NCBI RefSeq assembly: GCF_014201355.1
Contig: NZ_JACHEG010000004.1
Location: forward strand, 124,001-188,000
Direction: 5' to 3'
Length of the DNA: 64,000 nt
Source of the DNA: Aliirhizobium wenxiniae
GTDB taxonomy: Bacteria > Pseudomonadota > Alphaproteobacteria > Rhizobiales > Rhizobiaceae
Part shown: in pieces, positions 9,139-17,175 of the stretch
Position numbering within the stretch: the first letter of the stretch is position 1
Layout: every line of letters starts with the position of its first letter
Notes under the pieces: generated by a model
Told to the model about the DNA's origin: nothing
Databases searched by the model: none
The model's input: only the letters and a program-made list of their open reading frames with translations
Position numbers and translations under genes: made by a program

Positions 9139-10092
9139 TCAGCTCCTCTGGATGCGCGGATCGATTGCGCTTTGCAGCACGTCGACGACGAGATTGACGA
9201 AAACGAAGAACATCGCGAGCACCAGGATCGTGCCTTGCAGGATCGGCAGGTCGCGGGTGAAGATCGCGCCGTTCAGAAGAGAGCCGGTGCCGGGCCAGGA
9301 AAAGACCGTCTCGATCAGGATTGAACCGCCGAGAAGATAACCGAGCTGCAGGCCCATGACGGAAATCGCCGTCGGCGCCGCATTTCGGATCACGTGGCGC
9401 ATCACGTGTTTCGTCATCAGCCCTTTGGCAGCCAGCGCCTGAACGAAATCCTGCGACAGGATGTCTGCCACCAGCGAGCGGATGGTGCGGGCGATGATGC
9501 CCATCGGGATAACCGACATGGTGACGGCCGGCAGGATGAGATACTGGATATAATCCCAGCTGAAGCTTCGCCCATCCGAGCCGCCGGGACCACCGCCCAT
9601 CGATGGAAGCCAGCCGAGCGAAACGGAAAAAGCGATGACGAGAACCATGCCAAGCCAGTAATGCGGCACGCTGACACCGAGCATGGCAAGGCCGGAGGCG
9701 ATGCGGTCGATCCAGCCCCCACGGAAGACGCCGGCGATGAACCCTAGGATCGAACCGAAAGTGAAGCCGATTAGAGTGGCGGCAACTGCGAGGATGATCG
9801 AGTTGACCGAGGCGCTGAGAATTTCGGCCAGTACCGGGCGACCGGTGGCAATCGAGGTGCCGAGATCGCCTCGCAGGGCATGCCAGGCCCAGAGCGCGTA
9901 TTGCAACGGAAGCGGCTGGTCGAGACCATAGAAGGAGCGCATCTGCGCCTGCAATTCTAGCGAGGCATCTGTCGGCAGAATGGCGGCGAGCGGGTCGCCC
10001 GGGGCGATATGGATGAGCATGAAGCAGACGATGCTGACCCCGATCGCGACGGGTATGACATGCAGAAGCCGTTTCAAGGCGTAGACGAGCAT
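9139..10092 (-). CDS. Dipeptide ABC transporter permease (DppB type)
   Basis: 317 residues with six predicted membrane helices. The start KRLLHVIPVAIGVS and HIAPGDPLAAI are typical DppB features, followed by the EAA-like loop FVQALAAKGL. It is the first gene after the substrate-binding-protein gene, from which it is separated by a 67-base gap with a stem-loop. It is the partner of the DppC-type permease. Confidence 0.9.
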   Translation of the reverse strand: MLVYALKRLLHVIPVAIGVSIVCFMLIHIAPGDPLAAILPTDASLELQAQMRSFYGLDQPLPLQYALWAWHALRGDLGTSIATGRPVLAEILSASVNSIILAVAATLIGFTFGSILGFIAGVFRGGWIDRIASGLAMLGVSVPHYWLGMVLVIAFSVSLGWLPSMGGGPGGSDGRSFSWDYIQYLILPAVTMSVIPMGIIARTIRSLVADILSQDFVQALAAKGLMTKHVMRHVIRNAAPTAISVMGLQLGYLLGGSILIETVFSWPGTGSLLNGAIFTRDLPILQGTILVLAMFFVFVNLVVDVLQSAIDPRIQRS

Positions 10093-10121
10093 GAGCTTCT
10101 CCGGAAAACTTGAACGAGGGG

Positions 10122-10147
10122 GGATCGCGCCCTGAAGGGCACGATCC
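10122..10147 (-). repeat. Stem-loop between the binding-protein and permease genes
   Basis: An eleven-pair stem with one mismatch (10122-10132 with 10137-10147) closes a TTCA tetraloop on the minus strand, 12 bases after the binding-protein stop. Only a weak T-rich stretch follows. It probably stabilises the upstream mRNA or attenuates read-through rather than fully terminating. Confidence 0.55.
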
Positions 10148-10159
10148 GGGCGTTGGGCA

Positions 10160-11803
10160 TCAGGGATCGACGGTGATCGGCGAGAAATCCTGGAACCAGT
10201 TCTGCGCCTGCACGAAACCCTTGACCTTGGTGGTCATGGCCCGCGGGTTGACGTCATGCGTCACCATCAGGAACAGCGCCTCGTTGACATATTTCTCGTG
10301 GACCTGCTGCAGCACCTTGTCCTGTTCGGCGGCATCGAAGGTGGTGCGCACCTTGTTGAACAGGGCATCCATTTCCGGGTCACAGTAATAACCCCAGTTG
10401 GTGCCGTTCGGCGGTGCGAGGTTGCACTGCGACTGGCGGATGAGCGCGGTGAAGGGGTCCTGGATGAAGTAGCTGTAGTTGACAGCCGTCGCGCCCTTGG
10501 CGCTGGCATCCTTGGCGCCTGCACGCCAGACATTGATGACCGTGTTCCAGTCCATCACCTCGTATTCGACATTGATGCCGATCTCGGCGAGCGTCTGCTG
10601 GATATATTCGTTCATCGCGAGCGGCAGCATCTGGCCCGAACCGGAGGACGAGATGACGACCTTGGTGGTGATCGGCTTGTCCGGACCGTAGCCCGCTTCC
10701 GCCATCAGCTTCTTGGCTTCCTCGACATTGTATTCGAGTTTGAAGTCGGGCTTTCCGAACCACTGGTGGCCGGGCGGAAGATAGCCCTGGGCGGGAATGG
10801 ACAGGCCGCCGAGCAGCTCGTTCAGGCCATCGCGGTCGACCGCGAGGTTTGCGGCCTTGCGGACGCGGACATCATTCCACGGAGAGCCTTCGACGCGGGA
10901 CAGATGCCAGGTCCAGTTGTGCGGATAGGCGTTGGTAACGATGGCAAAGCCGGCATCCTTCAACGATTTGACGGAATCCGGTGCCGGGGCTTCGATCCAG
11001 TCGACCTGGCCGGAGCGCAGAGCTGCAACGCGTGTATTCGGCTCCGGCAGGGGGATCAGCACCAGCTTGTCGAGCTTCGGCATACGGGTTGCGTCCCAAT
11101 AGTCCTTGTTGGGGGTCAGTTCGGCACGCTCGCGCGGGGTAAACCCGCTTTCCATTTTCCACGGGCCGGTGCCGGACGGATGCTGGGCGACCTTGTCCCA
11201 GCTCTTGCCCTGGGCTTCCCAGTTTGCTGGCGAGGACATCAGGATCCAGCTGATCTGATAGGGCAAGGTGGCGTCGGGAGACTTGGTGACGATCTCGACG
11301 GTCGTTGGGTCGATCGCCTTGTAGCTGGCAACCGCGGGAATGCGCGACTTACCCTGTGCCGACTGGCGCTGGTCGAATTGCGGGGCGTCGGTCTTCAGGA
11401 GCTTGTCGAGGTTCCAGACGACTGCATCGGCATTGAAGACGCTTCCGTCATGGAATTTCACGCCGTCACGCAGCTTGAATGTCCATTTGGTCTGGTCGGC
11501 CGGGTCGACGGTCCAGGACGTCGCGAGGCTGGGGATCAGCACGGAGGGCTTGTCGGCTTTGCTGAGGTCCCACTCAATCAGCGAATTGTAGACCGTGTAT
11601 CCCATGAAGCGCTGGCCTTCGCCGCCCTGGTCCGTCTGACCGGTGGTCAGGGGAATGTCGGATGCCGTCATGCCAATCCGGAGCGTCCCGGCAGCAAATG
11701 CCGAGCTCGCAGTGGCCGCAAAAGCCACGCCGAGTATCGTTGCCGTTTGCAGGGTCTTCAAAAGTCCCCTGTCACGCCAGTTCCTCAATGATGTTTTTGT
11801 CAT
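10160..11803 (-). CDS. Peptide ABC transporter substrate-binding protein (family 5, DppA type)
   Basis: 547 residues. A Sec signal peptide of about 37 residues ends in SSAFA, then the mature family-5 fold begins at GTLRIGMTASDIPL. The conserved WTFKLRDGVKFHDGSVFNADAVVW lies near residue 95. It is a periplasmic receptor delivering peptides or peptide-like amides to the permeases encoded downstream. The racemase at the end of the operon suggests a ligand that yields a chiral amino acid; the actual ligand is unknown. It is the first gene of the operon, behind a 358-base untranslated region. Confidence 0.9.
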   Translation of the reverse strand: MTKTSLRNWRDRGLLKTLQTATILGVAFAATASSAFAAGTLRIGMTASDIPLTTGQTDQGGEGQRFMGYTVYNSLIEWDLSKADKPSVLIPSLATSWTVDPADQTKWTFKLRDGVKFHDGSVFNADAVVWNLDKLLKTDAPQFDQRQSAQGKSRIPAVASYKAIDPTTVEIVTKSPDATLPYQISWILMSSPANWEAQGKSWDKVAQHPSGTGPWKMESGFTPRERAELTPNKDYWDATRMPKLDKLVLIPLPEPNTRVAALRSGQVDWIEAPAPDSVKSLKDAGFAIVTNAYPHNWTWHLSRVEGSPWNDVRVRKAANLAVDRDGLNELLGGLSIPAQGYLPPGHQWFGKPDFKLEYNVEEAKKLMAEAGYGPDKPITTKVVISSSGSGQMLPLAMNEYIQQTLAEIGINVEYEVMDWNTVINVWRAGAKDASAKGATAVNYSYFIQDPFTALIRQSQCNLAPPNGTNWGYYCDPEMDALFNKVRTTFDAAEQDKVLQQVHEKYVNEALFLMVTHDVNPRAMTTKVKGFVQAQNWFQDFSPITVDP

Positions 11804-12161
11804 ACCGTTCCCTCTTTTTTAATCCGTGCTGGACTTTTGCCCAGTCGAGTAAAGAGAAGCAGGTTTCATGCCAACAATTGTGAAATTGAAATTTCATAAT
11901 TTGATCAATTATTTAGATTTCTTCTCCGAGGGCAAGGCGATGCGTTACAAGTGTATCTGATAAAAAATCAGGCATGGGACGGGTCAGATATGGGCAGTTG
12001 CAAACATAGGAAATGGAGACCTGAGATCAGCCATTCGCATCGGCTGTAAGAGTATAGATCCCCCTCGAAATCGCTTGGCATTGACTTTATGGTCGAGTTT
12101 TTTCGGAACTCATCCCTATTGGGATGCAGATATCTGAAAGCCTGGCTAATCCCTGCAAACC
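11804..12161. promoter_or_regulatory. Intergenic region upstream of the peptide ABC operon
   Basis: 358 bases without a credible gene. The 11870-11930 part is AT-rich and carries GAAATT-g-AAATTTC (about 11882-11895), a likely promoter/operator zone for the ABC operon. The part near 12111-12126 contains a small CATCCC-TATT-GGGATG hairpin after the LysR stop, without a T-run. Nothing else was recognised. Confidence 0.4.
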
Positions 12162-13046
12162 TTAGTTGTCGATGGCAGATACAAGGCCGCAGATGTCCGG
12201 CAGTAGCGCATTCCGGTTGTTCGGGCTCCAGATGGCATGAAGTTCGGCAATGCACTCTTGCTGCAGATCCATCGGGCGAAACACGACGTTGTCGAAACAA
12301 GCGTTCTGGGTACCGGCGGGCACGATTGCCAGGCCTATTCCGGCACTGACCAACGATAGGATTGCCTGCGAATGGGTCATGCTTTGAACGATCCGGGGGG
12401 TGACCGCGTTGTCAGCCATCAGTCTCGTCAGTTTGTCGTGCAGGTAGCGGGCTGGCGTCGAGAAGCTGATAAAAGGTTCGCCGTTGAGTGCATCCAGGCC
12501 AGGGCGGCGCTTGGTGGCGAGTGGATGTGCACGAGGTATGGCCAGCATCATGGGCTCATGTGCGACACAGATACTTTCGAGATGGTGTGTGCCGGCAAGC
12601 GGACGTGAGAGGCCAAGGTCGATGTCGCCGGCATTGATGGCTTGAAGCTGTTCGGACGTTTCCATCTGCACAAGCTCAAGCTCGATCTGCGGTGCTGCGG
12701 CGCGTGCCTGGCCTATGAATTTGGGCAGGAAGCTATATGTGGCGGCTCCGACAAAGGCGATCTTGATTGATCCGGCGCTGCCCCGCGCAGCCCTCCGGGT
12801 TGCCGTTATCGCGGCGTCGCTTTGCTCAAGTAACCTTTGCGCTTCGGCAAGAAACGTCATTCCCGCCGAAGTGAGTGTAACGCGGCGGCTCGTGCGCTCC
12901 ACCAGTTTCACATCGAGTTCCTGCTCAAGCAGCCTGATTTGCCGGCTGAGCGGCGGCTGGGTGATGTTCAGTCGTCTGGCTGCCCGGCTGAAATTCAGCT
13001 CGGATGCCAGAATAACAAAGGATCGGACCTGACCCATATCCAACAT
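12162..13046 (-). CDS. LysR family transcriptional regulator
   Basis: 294 residues, normal LTTR length. The N-terminal winged helix is FVILASELNFSRAARRLNITQPPLSRQI (about 10-37), with a linker helix to 90 and a LysR substrate domain to 290. The ATG is at 13046; a second ATG at 13037 is possible. It diverges from the talarate/galactarate dehydratase gene across 113 bases, so that enzyme is its expected target and an aldarate or related acid its expected co-inducer (inference from position). Confidence 0.88.
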   Translation of the reverse strand: MLDMGQVRSFVILASELNFSRAARRLNITQPPLSRQIRLLEQELDVKLVERTSRRVTLTSAGMTFLAEAQRLLEQSDAAITATRRAARGSAGSIKIAFVGAATYSFLPKFIGQARAAAPQIELELVQMETSEQLQAINAGDIDLGLSRPLAGTHHLESICVAHEPMMLAIPRAHPLATKRRPGLDALNGEPFISFSTPARYLHDKLTRLMADNAVTPRIVQSMTHSQAILSLVSAGIGLAIVPAGTQNACFDNVVFRPMDLQQECIAELHAIWSPNNRNALLPDICGLVSAIDN

Positions 13047-13159
13047 CTATTCAATCCTTGTATTGATATTCAATAATAATCGACTTGGACTTAAATTGAT
13101 CTCGAGATTATTGGTCAAGCGAGGATGGGGCTCTGAGGAGCCGAAGATGGGGTGGAAAC
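13047..13159. promoter_or_regulatory. Divergent promoter region, LysR gene and aldarate dehydratase
   Basis: 113 AT-rich bases. An imperfect dyad, ATTCAAT-N6-ATTGAT (about 13049-13067), overlaps a second TATTGATATTCAATA element (13061-13075). These fit the T-N11-A LysR-box style and lie just upstream of the regulator start. Promoter hexamers could not be placed with confidence. Confidence 0.4.
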
Positions 13160-14335
13160 ATGGATACGCAGTTGGCAGTAGCGAATGATCTGCAAAGTAC
13201 GACGGTCGGAGCCGACAGTATTGCCTGGATCAAGCTATCGTCGGTCTTCTTGCCACTGAAGACGCCGATCAGCGATGCGAAAGTGCTCACCGGGCGACAG
13301 AAGCCGCTGACGGAAGTGGCGTTCCTGTTCGCTGAAATCGAGACGAAGCACGGTCACAGCGGCATTGGCTTCAGCTATTCCAAACGTGCCGGCGGGCCGG
13401 GACAATATGAGCATGCAAAGGAAATCGCCCATGTCCTGATCGGCGAGGACCCGAACGATATAGGCAAGCTTTGGAACAAACTCTGCTGGGCGGGGGCCTC
13501 CGTTGGGCGCAGCGGGCTTGCGGTGCAGGCAATCGCTGCATTTGACGTCGCGCTGTGGGATCTGAAGGCCAAGCGTGCGGGACTGCCGCTTGCCAAACTC
13601 CTCGGCGCACATCGCGACAGCGTGCAATGCTACAACACATCTGGTGGCTTTCTTTCCTCGCCGATCGAAGAGGTGCTCGACAACGTCGAGCAGTCGATCG
13701 CTGCCGGCATTGGCGGGATCAAGATCAAGGTCGGGCAGCCGGATATGGCTGTTGACCTCAAGCGCGTCGCCGCCGTGCATGACCGGATCGGTGGCCGTGC
13801 TGCGATGATGGTCGACGCCAATCAGCAATGGGATCGCCCGAGTGCGATGCGCTTCGGCCGGCTCATGGAGCCTTATAACCTGACATGGATTGAGGAACCG
13901 CTTGATGCCTATGACGTCGAGGGGCACGCTGCGCTCGCGGCCCGGCTCGATACGCCGATCGCGACAGGCGAGATGCTGGCGAGTGTGCTGGAGCATATCG
14001 CACTCATCCAGAATAATTCCGTCGACTTCATCCAGCCGGATGCACCGCGTGTCGGCGGCATCACGCAGTTCCTGAAAATCTGTGCGCTGGCTGAGGCGAA
14101 AAAGCTGCAGCTCGCGCCGCATTTCGCCATGGAAATCCATCTGCATCTGGCTGCAGCCTACGAACTTGAGCCTTGGGTAGAGCATTTCGATTGGCTGGAT
14201 CCCCTGTTCAACGAGCGGCTGGAAATCAAGGGGGGACGTATGTTGGTTCCAAACCGGCCCGGGCTGGGGATCACGCTGTCGGCGCAGGCGGGACATTGGA
14301 CGCGCGGCACGGCCGAATTCGGCAAAAAACCTTGA
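13160..14335 (+). CDS. L-talarate/galactarate dehydratase (enolase superfamily)
   Basis: 391 residues, collinear with the characterised Salmonella L-talarate/galactarate dehydratase as I recall it, sharing KTPISDAKVLTGRQKPLTEV, GFSYSKRAGG, LLGAHRDSVQCYNTSGGF and LAPHFAMEIHLHL. The active-site set of that mandelate-racemase subgroup is present: K190 in the K-x-K motif, metal ligands D219, E245 and E271, and H321. It dehydrates galactarate or L-talarate to 5-keto-4-deoxyglucarate in the cytoplasm. It ends one base from the convergent LacI gene. The DHDPS-family enzyme at 18682 is a candidate for the next step. Confidence 0.9.
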   Translation: MDTQLAVANDLQSTTVGADSIAWIKLSSVFLPLKTPISDAKVLTGRQKPLTEVAFLFAEIETKHGHSGIGFSYSKRAGGPGQYEHAKEIAHVLIGEDPNDIGKLWNKLCWAGASVGRSGLAVQAIAAFDVALWDLKAKRAGLPLAKLLGAHRDSVQCYNTSGGFLSSPIEEVLDNVEQSIAAGIGGIKIKVGQPDMAVDLKRVAAVHDRIGGRAAMMVDANQQWDRPSAMRFGRLMEPYNLTWIEEPLDAYDVEGHAALAARLDTPIATGEMLASVLEHIALIQNNSVDFIQPDAPRVGGITQFLKICALAEAKKLQLAPHFAMEIHLHLAAAYELEPWVEHFDWLDPLFNERLEIKGGRMLVPNRPGLGITLSAQAGHWTRGTAEFGKKP

Positions 14336-14336
14336 A

Positions 14337-15371
14337 CTAGGCGGTGCCGCGAGCAACGATGTGGAAGTCGATATCAATCATCGCCTCCACACTTGCATCA
14401 CCCGCAATTTTTCGGAGAATCGAGCGGGCCGCCTTGGTGCCGATATCGCGACGGTCGATGCGGACCGTTGTCAGCGGCGGATGGGTGTGCGGCGCGAAAT
14501 CGAAATCGCCGAACCCTATGATGGCGAGATCTCCCGGCATGTTGCAGCCGCGTGCATGGGCTTCCGCCAGTGCGCCATGCGCGACGACATCCGATGAGCA
14601 AAAGACGCCGAGCGAGCCTCCTCCGCGATCGAGAAGTTGCGCCATCGCCATGCGTCCGTCGCGGAAGGTGGAGGGTGAATTCATATCCAGTTCCGGCAAC
14701 TCGACCTCGGCAATCCCTTTCAGCCGGTTGACGAAACCATCGCGGCGCTGAACGGCGCGCGGGTCGTTGGCGCCGACCTGCGCATAGCGGTCATAACCCC
14801 GGATCAGCAGATGCTCGGCAACCAGCCGACCGACTGCCGCATGGGAAAAGCCGACGGCGGTATCGAGCGGCGAAGGGGTGGAGTCCCATATTTCCACTAT
14901 AGGCAGTGACGCGCCCGTGAGCATGGCGCGGGTTTCCTTCATGTGGGTAATGCCGGTGAGGATGATGCCGTCCGGCCGACGGGCAAGAATGGCACGGGTC
15001 AGTTCCAGCTCGCGGCCGGGGTCATAGCCTGACAGGCCGAGCAGAAGCTGATAGCCGGCGGAGACGAGTTCGGCATTCAGTCCTTCGATGGTTTCGGCAA
15101 AAATGGTGCTGGCGACCGAAGGGACGATCGCGGCGATCAGCCTCGTGCGGCGTGAAGCGAGGCCGCCGGCAAGCAGGTTTGGCACATAGCCGGTGCGGGC
15201 AATGACCTTTTCGATTGCTTCCAGTGTGTGCGGCTTGACCAGCGCCGGAGTGTTGATGGCGCGCGAAACGGTGACCGGTGAGACGCCGGCGAGTTTAGCT
15301 ATATCGGCAAGCGTCACCGGACCGCCGTTCCTGATATGCTTGCTTTTATCGTAATCGGTCATGACACTCAT
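14337..15371 (-). CDS. LacI family transcriptional regulator
   Basis: 344 residues. The DNA-binding headpiece VTLADIAKLAGVSPVTVSRA lies at about 19-38, followed by the hinge and a periplasmic-binding-protein-like ligand domain (VIARTGYVPN through FGDFDFAPHTHPPLTTVRI). It diverges from the TctC/TctB/TctA-DHDPS-dehydratase operon. A perfect 18-base palindrome of LacI type lies just before that operon and a second, imperfect copy lies before this gene, so repression of both is likely. The effector is probably a sugar acid. Confidence 0.9.
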   Translation of the reverse strand: MSVMTDYDKSKHIRNGGPVTLADIAKLAGVSPVTVSRAINTPALVKPHTLEAIEKVIARTGYVPNLLAGGLASRRTRLIAAIVPSVASTIFAETIEGLNAELVSAGYQLLLGLSGYDPGRELELTRAILARRPDGIILTGITHMKETRAMLTGASLPIVEIWDSTPSPLDTAVGFSHAAVGRLVAEHLLIRGYDRYAQVGANDPRAVQRRDGFVNRLKGIAEVELPELDMNSPSTFRDGRMAMAQLLDRGGGSLGVFCSSDVVAHGALAEAHARGCNMPGDLAIIGFGDFDFAPHTHPPLTTVRIDRRDIGTKAARSILRKIAGDASVEAMIDIDFHIVARGTA

Positions 15372-15380
15372 TCCTGTGAA

Positions 15381-15399
15381 AATGAGTTACGCTTTCATT
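15381..15399. promoter_or_regulatory. Imperfect LacI-family operator (O2)
   Basis: Read on the minus strand this holds AATGAAAGCG, identical to one arm of the palindrome at 15514-15531, with a degenerate second arm. The longer word TACAATGAAAGCG occurs at both sites in opposite orientation. It lies about 10 bases before the LacI start codon, so it may serve autoregulation or DNA looping. Confidence 0.5.
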
Positions 15400-15513
15400 G
15401 TAGGTTTTATCAAGCGATAAACCGCAAAATTTAGTGATAAAAGTGCTAATTATTTGAAATTCATTATTTAAAATTTTTCTCGCCGCGGTTGCGGATGAGG
15501 ATTTTGAAGTTAC

Positions 15514-15531
15514 AATGAAAGCGCTTTCATT
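15514..15531. promoter_or_regulatory. LacI-family operator palindrome (O1)
   Basis: A perfect 18-base palindrome, AATGAAAGCGCTTTCATT, lies 69 bases before the tctC start. The central CG and the GAAAGCGCTTTC core are the LacI/GalR/CcpA operator pattern. It is the obvious binding site for the divergent LacI regulator. Confidence 0.72.
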
Positions 15532-15599
15532 TCTTCGTCGGAGGGTCGGGGAATGGAAAATTGGGACCGGCAGGAGGCCGGATAAGTGGAGGAAATAAT

Positions 15600-16580
15600 A
15601 TGAAGCTCAAACGTTTCATGACGATTGCGGCCGCCGCGACTGCTATCTGTGTCGTCGGCTTGCAACCGAGCCATGCGCAGGATTATCCGACCAAGACCGT
15701 GACCGTCGTCGTACCATTCGCAGCGGGCGGCAATACCGATACGTTCGGCCGTCTCGTTGCCGAGGAATTGGACAAACGTCTTGGGCAACGTTTCATCGTA
15801 GAGAACAAGCCCGGCGCCGGTGGTAACATCGGTCTGGGCGACCTCGCTCGTTCGAAGCCTGACGGCTATACGATCGGCATGGGTACGGTTAGCTCCAACG
15901 CCATCAACCAGACACTCTACAAGACCCTGCCTTACGACAAAGAGAAGGGTTTCGCACCTATTTCGCTGATCGCCAGCCTGCCGAACGTGCTCGTTGTCAA
16001 CCCGGACAAGATCAAGGCGAACAATGTAGAGGAACTGATCGCGTTCCTGAAGACCGAGCCGGGCAAGCATACCTATGCGTCCTCCGGCGTCGGCACCTCG
16101 ATCCATCTGGCCGGCGAGCTTCTCGCGACCAAAGCCGGCGTCAAGATTACTCACGTGCCATACAAGGGTAGCAGTCAGGCGATCCTCGATGTCGTGGCCG
16201 GCCATGTGGATATGATGTTCGATAACATTCCAACGGCCGCCCAGCAGGTGAAGGCCGGTAAGGTGAAGGCGCTTGCTGTCACCAGCCTCGGAAAGGCCGA
16301 TTTGCTGCCCGACGTGCCGACCATGGCAAACACAATTCCCGGCTTCGAGGCGACCTCGTGGCATGGCCTCTTCGCTCCTCCCGGCACGCCGCCGGAAATC
16401 GTCGAAAAGCTCAGCAAGGAAGTTCAGGCCATTATTGCGGAGCCTGCGATGCAGGAAAAACTGAAGGCGATGGGCGTGACGCCGGTCGGCAATACGTCAG
16501 CCGAATTCCAGGCCTTCATAGACAAGGAAACGGCAAAGTGGGCTGACGTCATCAAGGCCGCGAACGTGCCGCTGCAATGA
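15600..16580 (+). CDS. tctC: Tripartite tricarboxylate transporter substrate-binding protein (TctC/Bug family)
   Basis: 326 residues from the ATG at 15600, preceded by GGAGGAAATA. A signal peptide of about 26 residues ends at SHAQ. The mature protein starts with YPTKTVTVVVPFAAGGNTD, the Bug-family signature, followed by VENKPGAGGNIG and PDGYTIGMGT. It is a periplasmic receptor for a carboxylate. With the sugar-acid enzymes downstream, the ligand is more likely an aldonate or aldarate than citrate (inference). Confidence 0.9.
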   Translation: MKLKRFMTIAAAATAICVVGLQPSHAQDYPTKTVTVVVPFAAGGNTDTFGRLVAEELDKRLGQRFIVENKPGAGGNIGLGDLARSKPDGYTIGMGTVSSNAINQTLYKTLPYDKEKGFAPISLIASLPNVLVVNPDKIKANNVEELIAFLKTEPGKHTYASSGVGTSIHLAGELLATKAGVKITHVPYKGSSQAILDVVAGHVDMMFDNIPTAAQQVKAGKVKALAVTSLGKADLLPDVPTMANTIPGFEATSWHGLFAPPGTPPEIVEKLSKEVQAIIAEPAMQEKLKAMGVTPVGNTSAEFQAFIDKETAKWADVIKAANVPLQ

Positions 16581-16587
16581 GGCAATC

Positions 16588-16616
16588 TGCCGGCCGGATT
16601 CTGCGCCCGGCCGGCA
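16588..16616 (+). repeat. Stem-loop between tctC and tctB
   Basis: A perfect ten-pair stem, TGCCGGCCGG (16588-16597) with CCGGCCGGCA (16607-16616), and a nine-base loop lie eight bases after the tctC stop. No T-run follows. Its place argues that tctB starts downstream of it, at 16643, rather than at the ATG overlapping the tctC stop. Confidence 0.65.
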
Positions 16617-16642
16617 TGACTTTCACACGCGAGTATCATGCC

Positions 16643-17122
16643 ATGCTGAAAATTAGAAACAGCCGCGACTTCGTTGGCGGCGTGACGATGATCTGTGTCG
16701 GCTTGCTGTTCATCTGGTTCGGCCAGGAACTTGAAGTCGGGAATTCCTTCCAGATGGGGCCGGGTTACTTCCCGACCATGTTGAGCCTTCTCCTGATGGC
16801 TATTGGTGCGTTGATCGTCGTGCAGTCGCTGATGGTCGATGCCGAAGCAGGTGATCCCGAAACCTGGAACTGGAAGGCCTATTTTCTGGTGATTCTTGGG
16901 CCGATCGGCTTCGGCCTCGCACTTGCGGGGCTGGGTTTGGCACCAACAATGCTGCTGCTGATCGTCGGCGTAGCAACCGCCAGCCGCTATGCCAATTGGC
17001 GACATTCAATTCTGCTTGGACTGTTTCTTGCTGCCTGTTCCGTCTTGCTTTTCACCAAGCTCCTGTCGCTTCCGGTCTCAGCCTTCGGCCCCTGGATCCC
17101 CTTTATCGGCGACCTTTTCTAG
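16643..17122 (+). CDS. tctB: Tripartite tricarboxylate transporter small membrane subunit (TctB)
   Basis: 159 residues with four hydrophobic segments. The pattern RDFVGGVTMICVGLLFIWFG followed by GPGYFPTMLS is the TctB family signature. The start was set at the ATG 16643 because the frame upstream, including an ATG at 16577 overlapping the tctC stop, contains the stem-loop and no family sequence; ribosome sites are weak for both. It is an inner-membrane partner of TctA. Confidence 0.85.
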   Translation: MLKIRNSRDFVGGVTMICVGLLFIWFGQELEVGNSFQMGPGYFPTMLSLLLMAIGALIVVQSLMVDAEAGDPETWNWKAYFLVILGPIGFGLALAGLGLAPTMLLLIVGVATASRYANWRHSILLGLFLAACSVLLFTKLLSLPVSAFGPWIPFIGDLF

Positions 17123-17175
17123 CGGGTTCTCACAAGTGCTTCCTGGCTAGCTGACGAAAACGGAATGGATTGCTT

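Noticed and set aside
10256..11791. Long open frame on the plus strand opposite the peptide receptor gene
   Set aside because: It is antisense to a clear family-5 receptor with signal peptide and motifs; the predicted product matches no family and reflects GC-rich codon usage.
12111..12126. CATCCC-TATT-GGGATG hairpin as a LysR terminator
   Set aside because: Only six pairs and followed on the minus strand by a mixed A-rich sequence without a T-run.
11968..12300. 110-codon minus-strand frame in the gap before the LysR gene
   Set aside because: It overlaps the 3' part of the LysR gene in another frame, and the remainder has no ribosome site or family.
16577..16642. Start of tctB at the ATG overlapping the tctC stop
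   Set aside because: It would place a ten-pair GC stem inside the coding region and adds 22 residues without family similarity; the ATG at 16643 fits the family start.
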